Part shown: positions 5,458 to 8,918 of the stretch, in pieces | How the letters are laid out: each line of letters begins with the position of its first letter | How positions within the stretch are numbered: the stretch's first letter is position 1 | Origin: a bacterium | GTDB taxonomy: Bacteria; Patescibacteriota; Minisyncoccia; UBA6257; 2-01-FULL-56-20 | Direction: 5' to 3' | Length of the DNA: 8,918 nt | NCBI GenBank assembly: GCA_021817655.1 | Contig: JAKAGE010000032.1 | Location: 1-8,918 of the forward strand | The notes under the pieces: model-generated | Told to the model about the DNA's origin: nothing | The model's database searches: none | Seen by the model: the letters and a program-made list of their open reading frames with translations, nothing else | Position numbers and translations under genes: made by a program

Positions 5458-6822
5458 ATGGCTAAAACCTCCAGGAGCGTAAAGATCCCCTATAAGAACT
5501 TTCCGGAAACGCCGGGGGTATACATCATGAAAGATGCCGGCGGGCGGGTGCTCTACGTCGGCAAGGCGGCGAACCTGCGCCGGCGCGTTTCAAGCTATTT
5601 CGAGCGGCCGCATGACGTGCGGATCGAGACGCTGGTCGGCAGGATCGCATCGATCGACATCGAGGAGAAGGATACGGCGCTCGAGGCGCTGATCCGCGAG
5701 GCGGAGCTCATCAAGACGCTCACGCCGCCGTTCAACGTGCGCGAAAAAGACGATAAAAGCTTCCTGCATTTCGAGATCACGCGCGAGAAGTTTCCGCGGG
5801 TCCTGCTTGTGCGCGGGTCGGGCGTGGGGGAGGCGGGCGCGCATTCGCGCAAGCGGCGCGGCGCGGTGGCGGGCGGCGCACAGGGACGGCGCTACGGGCC
5901 GTTCACGTCGGCGTCCTCCGCGCGTGAGGCGTTGCGCATCTTGCGGCGGATATTCCCGTGGAGCACGCATGATCCGGATGAGATCGGGGCGCTCGATCGC
6001 CCGTGTTTCAATTACGAGATCGGGCTGTGCCCCGGCACGTGCGTCGGCGCGATCACGCACGACGATTACCTAAAGAACATTGAGCGCCTCCGCATGTTCT
6101 TCGAGGGCAAGAAGGCGCGCATCATCCGCGCGATCGAGCGCGATATGAAGGCGGCGGCAAAGCAGGAGGAGTTCGAAAAAGCGGAGAAGTTGCGGCGGCA
6201 AATGTTCTCGCTCCGGCATATCCAGGACACCGCGCTTATTTCCGACAACGATGCCCTGCTGAACGGCGGCGGGGAAGCGATGAGCGGATTTGAGGGAACT
6301 GCCGCCGGGGCGGCGGGGAAGCGGGGCTATCGGATCGAAGGCTATGACATCTCGAACATTTCCGGCACGTCCGCGGTCGGTTCGATGGTCGTTTTCATGG
6401 ACGGCGAACCGGACAAGAACGAATACCGCAAGTTCCGGATCCGGAGTGTGTTCCAGCCGAACGACGTCGGCATGTTGAAGGAAGTGCTCGAGCGCCGGTT
6501 CGCGCATTCGTCGCCGACGGGGAGCGGGACGACGGCCTCCGCGGCGCGCAAATCGCACGAGCGCTGGCCGATGCCGGACCTCGTCCTCATCGACGGCGGC
6601 CTTGCGCAGGTCAACACGGCGCGGCGCGTGATGCTGAAGGCAGGCCTGCGGATCCCGATCGTCGGCATTGCAAAGGGCCCGAAGCGCGACCGCAACGACA
6701 TCATCGGTCTCGTGCCGAAGGGCGTGCAGAAGGCGACGCTCGTCAAGGTGCGCGACGAGGCGCACCGTTTCGCGATCAGCTATCACAAAAAACTCCGCCG
6801 CATCCGGTCGCTTGCCGGGTGA
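5458..6822 (+). CDS. uvrC: Excinuclease ABC subunit C, short form lacking the C-terminal HhH domain
   Basis: UvrC makes the 3' and 5' cuts around a lesion held by UvrB. Both nuclease sites are present. The GIY-YIG domain (about 15-94) has GVY at 20-22, YVGK at 33-36, Arg43 and catalytic Glu81, matching the T. maritima active-site pattern. A UVR motif (about 226-257, with QEEFEKAEKLRRQM) should bind the UvrB tail. The RNase H-like endonuclease domain keeps Asp297 (YDIS), Asp379 (LIDGG) and His436 (DEAHRF). The protein has 454 residues, against about 600 for typical UvrC, and stops 18 residues after His436, so the tandem helix-hairpin-helix DNA-binding domain is absent; no continuation is visible in the 21 nt to the next gene. 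The cluster motif reads His171, Cys183, Cys191, Cys195, with spacing equal to E. coli Cys154, 166, 174, 178. A Gly/Ala/Arg-rich insert lies around 120-142. A strong ribosome binding site supports the ATG at 5458; an in-frame GTG at 5395 would overlap the previous gene. Confidence 0.96.
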   Translation: MAKTSRSVKIPYKNFPETPGVYIMKDAGGRVLYVGKAANLRRRVSSYFERPHDVRIETLVGRIASIDIEEKDTALEALIREAELIKTLTPPFNVREKDDKSFLHFEITREKFPRVLLVRGSGVGEAGAHSRKRRGAVAGGAQGRRYGPFTSASSAREALRILRRIFPWSTHDPDEIGALDRPCFNYEIGLCPGTCVGAITHDDYLKNIERLRMFFEGKKARIIRAIERDMKAAAKQEEFEKAEKLRRQMFSLRHIQDTALISDNDALLNGGGEAMSGFEGTAAGAAGKRGYRIEGYDISNISGTSAVGSMVVFMDGEPDKNEYRKFRIRSVFQPNDVGMLKEVLERRFAHSSPTGSGTTASAARKSHERWPMPDLVLIDGGLAQVNTARRVMLKAGLRIPIVGIAKGPKRDRNDIIGLVPKGVQKATLVKVRDEAHRFAISYHKKLRRIRSLAG

Positions 6823-6843
6823 TAAAAAGAGAACGATGCGCCG

Positions 6844-7452
6844 TCAGTTCGTGATGGTGATGGGTCCGCTCACGAGATCGCCCAGTCCGTTCCCGTCGAA
6901 GTGGATGCGGATGGCATAGGTGCCGGGGACGACGTCCTTTTGGTCGGGGCTGTAGCGGGCAAGATAGATTGAGCGGGCATCCCACGAATACGAGGTCTGG
7001 TTCGGGCCGGTCTCGGAAAGGATGACGCCGATGAATTGCTTCGTTGCCGCGTTCACGAGGTCGATCTCGCCCGTGATCCCGGCGGGGGCGCTCCAGGCAA
7101 TGGGGTTCTGTCCGCCGATCGTCCACACGTTGCCCGAGATCGGCGTCATGAGGTCGATCGTGATCGGCGCGGGGGCGACGATCGGGACGTTGTTGCCGCC
7201 GGTCACCTTTTGCACCGGCGTGCGGACCGGAGCGGTGCCCCCGGTGGCGCTTCTGGGGGGATTCGTGTTCGCAGGCACTCCTGCCGAAAACGTGCTTGTC
7301 ACCGCGCCGGCGTTCGCACTCGTTGCGGTGCTGCTCGCAGTGCTGCCGCCCTGAGGCGTCGGGCCCGGATGCGAGAACAGAAAGCCGATCGCGATCGCCG
7401 CCGCGACAACGACCACAAGGATGACGATCAAACGTTTTGATAGGTTTGTCAT
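6844..7452 (-). CDS. Membrane-anchored extracellular protein with Kre9/KNH1-like beta domain
   Basis: A 202-residue protein. Residues 8-26 form one strongly hydrophobic segment after a short positive N-terminus (SKR), fitting an uncleaved signal anchor or a signal peptide. There is no Cys, so it is not a lipoprotein. Residues 31-96 are a low-complexity linker rich in Thr, Ser, Ala, Pro and Gly, typical of surface spacers. Residues 97-202 look like one all-beta domain: ITIDLMTPISGNVWTIGG followed by IAWS, a YSWDA strand, a GTYAIRIHF strand and a final GPITITN. This is the pattern of Kre9/KNH1-type domains, which I know as common in secreted proteins of candidate-phylum bacteria; the ligand is unknown. 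The start at 7452 is chosen over 7482 because an extended -10 box lies 6 nt upstream and the longer form would overlap it. The gene converges on uvrC with 21 nt between stops and no visible terminator. Function is not known; surface or cell-envelope attachment is inferred. Confidence 0.82.
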   Translation of the reverse strand: MTNLSKRLIVILVVVVAAAIAIGFLFSHPGPTPQGGSTASSTATSANAGAVTSTFSAGVPANTNPPRSATGGTAPVRTPVQKVTGGNNVPIVAPAPITIDLMTPISGNVWTIGGQNPIAWSAPAGITGEIDLVNAATKQFIGVILSETGPNQTSYSWDARSIYLARYSPDQKDVVPGTYAIRIHFDGNGLGDLVSGPITITN

Positions 7453-7458
7453 TTCATT

Positions 7459-7467
7459 ATTATACCA
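7459..7467 (-). promoter_or_regulatory. Extended -10 promoter, consensus TATAAT, leaderless geometry
   Basis: Read on the minus strand, TGG is followed by a perfect TATAAT (7464-7459), and the ATG of the extracellular protein gene begins 6 nt later at 7452. The predicted start of transcription therefore falls at the start codon, as for the gene at 5147. No good -35 box is present at 17-bp spacing (TTTTCT at 7487-7482), which fits an extended -10 promoter. Confidence 0.7.
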
Positions 7468-7537
7468 AAAACGGCAGGACAAGAAAAGCGGCCCCCGCCT
7501 GCAGCCCGCCCGCTGTGCATAAATGCGGATGGCGGTG

Positions 7538-7546
7538 TGGTATCAT
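7538..7546 (+). promoter_or_regulatory. Extended -10 promoter for the FAD-dependent dehydrogenase gene
   Basis: TGG followed by TATCAT (7541-7546) forms an extended -10 element with five of six matches to TATAAT. Transcription would start near 7553, giving a leader of about 28 nt before the ATG at 7581. The leader shows no Shine-Dalgarno sequence. The element lies in the 128-bp space between two divergent genes and is about 70 bp from the opposing promoter. Confidence 0.55.
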
Positions 7547-7580
7547 AGAAGCAAACAACCTTCTCTCTATCGATTACACC

Positions 7581-8918
7581 ATGGCGCTTGCCGACGAGAT
7601 CACGCAGTTCTTTCACGGGGATGTCGCAACGGACGACGCGACGATCGGCGCGTTCAGCCGGGATTATTCAATATTCAAGGTGAAGCCGCAGATCGTCGTC
7701 TTTCCGAAGGATGTCGACGACGTGAAGGCGCTCGTCAAATTCGTTGCCGCAAAGAAAGCCGCAGGGGAGAACATTTCCATCACCGGCCGTTCCGCCGGCA
7801 CCGACATGACGGGCGGCCCGCTCAATCAGGGGATCATCGTTTCGTTCACGAAGTATTTCAACCATATCGAAGAGATCAGCAAGGAGAAGATGGAAGTGAA
7901 AGTGCAGCCGGGCGTGTATTTCCGCGATCTTGAGAAAGCGCTCGCGGCGGAGGGGCTGCTTTACCCGGCGTTCCCGGCATCAAAGGATCTTTGCGCGCTG
8001 GGCGGCATGGTGAACAACAATTCCGGCGGCGAAAAGACGCTTGAATACGGGAAGACGGAGGACTACGTGAAGGCGGTGAACATCGTGATGGCGGACGGCG
8101 AGGCGCATACGCTCTGGCCGCTCCAGGGCGAGGCGCTCGAGGCGAAGCTTGCCGAAGAAAGTTTCGAGGGCGATATCTTCCGGAAGCTCAAGAAGCTCAT
8201 CGACGACAATTACGATGCGATCAAGGCGGCGAAGCCCGATGTCTCCAAGAATTCCGCCGGCTACTATCTATGGAACGTCTGGGACCGCGATACCGGCGTG
8301 TTTGACATCACGAAAATGATCGTCGGCTCGCAGGGAACGTTCGGCATGCTGACGGAGGCGAAGCTCCGTCTCGTGCCGCAGAAGAAGCATTCGCGCCTGT
8401 GCGTCGTCTTCCTCAAGGACCTGACCTGGGTCGCGGACCTCGTACAGAACGTCCTTCCGTTCAAGCCCGAGAGCATCGAATCGTACGACGACAAGACGCT
8501 CGAGGTCGCGGTCAAGCTTTGGCGCCAGGTGATCCGTTCGATGGGCGGCAACGCGATCACGCTCGGCTTCCAGTTCATTCCCGAGGCGCTCATGGTGCTT
8601 ACGGGCGGCATGCCGAAGATGATCCTTCTTGTGGAGCTGACGGGCAACGATGAGAAAGAGCTCGACAAGGAGCTCGCCGCGCTCACTGCGAGCGTCAAGA
8701 AGTTCGGCAAGGCCCACGCCGGCGTCCGCGTCCATCCCATCTACGCGGAGAAGCACGAGACGAAGTACTGGACGATCCGCCGGCAGAGCTTCGCCCTGCT
8801 GCACAACAACACGACCGGCCTCGACACCGCGCCGTTCATCGATGATTTCATCGTGAAGCCGGAATACATGCCTGAGGCCCTCCCGAAGGTGACCGCGATC
8901 CTGGAAAAATACAAGAAG
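7581..8918 (+). CDS. FAD-binding oxidoreductase, GlcD/D-lactate dehydrogenase type (3' end outside window)
   Basis: The frame is open from the ATG at 7581 to the window edge: 446 codons with no stop. It belongs to the PCMH/VAO-type FAD family, whose members oxidise D-2-hydroxy acids such as D-lactate or glycolate. The FAD domain (about 30-265) is clear: IVVFPKDVDDVKALVKF at 38-54 is the opening strand-helix; TGRSAGTDMTGG (68-79) is the pyrophosphate loop, a variant of the usual RGGGTSLSGG; LGGMVNNNSGGEKTLEYGK (140-158) is the second FAD-contact loop; and MIVGSQGTFG (246-255) matches the VGSEGTLG block. Residues from about 270 onward are the substrate-binding cap (FAD-oxidase C type), incomplete here. 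Whether a C-terminal iron-sulfur domain follows cannot be told. The substrate and electron acceptor are unknown. There is no signal peptide, so a cytoplasmic or peripheral membrane location is likely. The gene diverges from the extracellular protein gene and has its own extended -10 promoter. Confidence 0.92.
   Translation, partial: MALADEITQFFHGDVATDDATIGAFSRDYSIFKVKPQIVVFPKDVDDVKALVKFVAAKKAAGENISITGRSAGTDMTGGPLNQGIIVSFTKYFNHIEEISKEKMEVKVQPGVYFRDLEKALAAEGLLYPAFPASKDLCALGGMVNNNSGGEKTLEYGKTEDYVKAVNIVMADGEAHTLWPLQGEALEAKLAEESFEGDIFRKLKKLIDDNYDAIKAAKPDVSKNSAGYYLWNVWDRDTGVFDITKMIVGSQGTFGMLTEAKLRLVPQKKHSRLCVVFLKDLTWVADLVQNVLPFKPESIESYDDKTLEVAVKLWRQVIRSMGGNAITLGFQFIPEALMVLTGGMPKMILLVELTGNDEKELDKELAALTASVKKFGKAHAGVRVHPIYAEKHETKYWTIRRQSFALLHNNTTGLDTAPFIDDFIVKPEYMPEALPKVTAILEKYKK

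Noticed and set aside
7036..7440. Plus-strand frames opposite the extracellular protein gene
   Set aside because: The minus-strand frame has a hydrophobic anchor, a Thr/Pro linker, a beta domain and a promoter; the plus-strand products lack coherent features.
7523..7933. 136-codon plus-strand frame overlapping the promoter and start of the FAD gene
   Set aside because: It starts upstream of the promoter, is Arg-rich and has no domain, while the overlapping frame from 7581 has clear FAD-binding motifs to the window end.

Overview
The window is GC-rich, densely coding DNA that carries the last part of uvrB, a complete uvrA and a complete but short uvrC: all three nucleotide excision repair genes lie within about 7 kb. 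A half-size ABC exporter sits between uvrB and uvrA, and a small repeat protein sits between uvrA and uvrC. Compact proteins, starts without Shine-Dalgarno sequences, promoters placed directly against start codons, and a secreted Kre9/KNH1-like protein suggest a Patescibacteria (CPR) genome, probably a GC-rich Parcubacteria-type lineage. That placement is an inference from style; there is no rRNA or other phylogenetic marker here.

Layout: (1) 2-343, 3' end of uvrB with its UVR motif. (2) 344-699, a non-coding gap with a perfect 12-bp palindrome and a good sigma70-type promoter. (3) 700-2520, ABC exporter, followed after 6 nt by (4) uvrA at 2527-5100; the two look co-transcribed. (5) 5104-5127, a GC-rich hairpin, then an extended -10 element 6 nt before (6) a 92-residue repeat protein at 5147-5425. 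(7) uvrC at 5458-6822, which has the only textbook ribosome binding site in the window. (8) On the minus strand, converging on uvrC, 6844-7452 encodes a membrane-anchored extracellular protein. (9) Diverging from it, 7581 to the window end encodes an FAD-dependent dehydrogenase of the GlcD/D-lactate dehydrogenase type, cut off by the window edge.

UvrA finds damage and loads UvrB, and UvrC cuts on both sides of the lesion. UvrA and UvrC are both reduced or altered: UvrA lacks most of an insert of about 100 residues and has a changed zinc-ligand position; UvrC keeps both nuclease active sites but ends before the C-terminal helix-hairpin-helix domain and has His at the place of one of four cluster-ligand cysteines. 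The neighbouring genes have no obvious repair role.

I see no CRISPR array, transposase, tRNA, rRNA, phage gene or attachment site. No clearly new multi-gene system is visible. The most interesting points are the remodelled UvrABC proteins, the promoter-to-start-codon geometry and the 427-455 palindrome.
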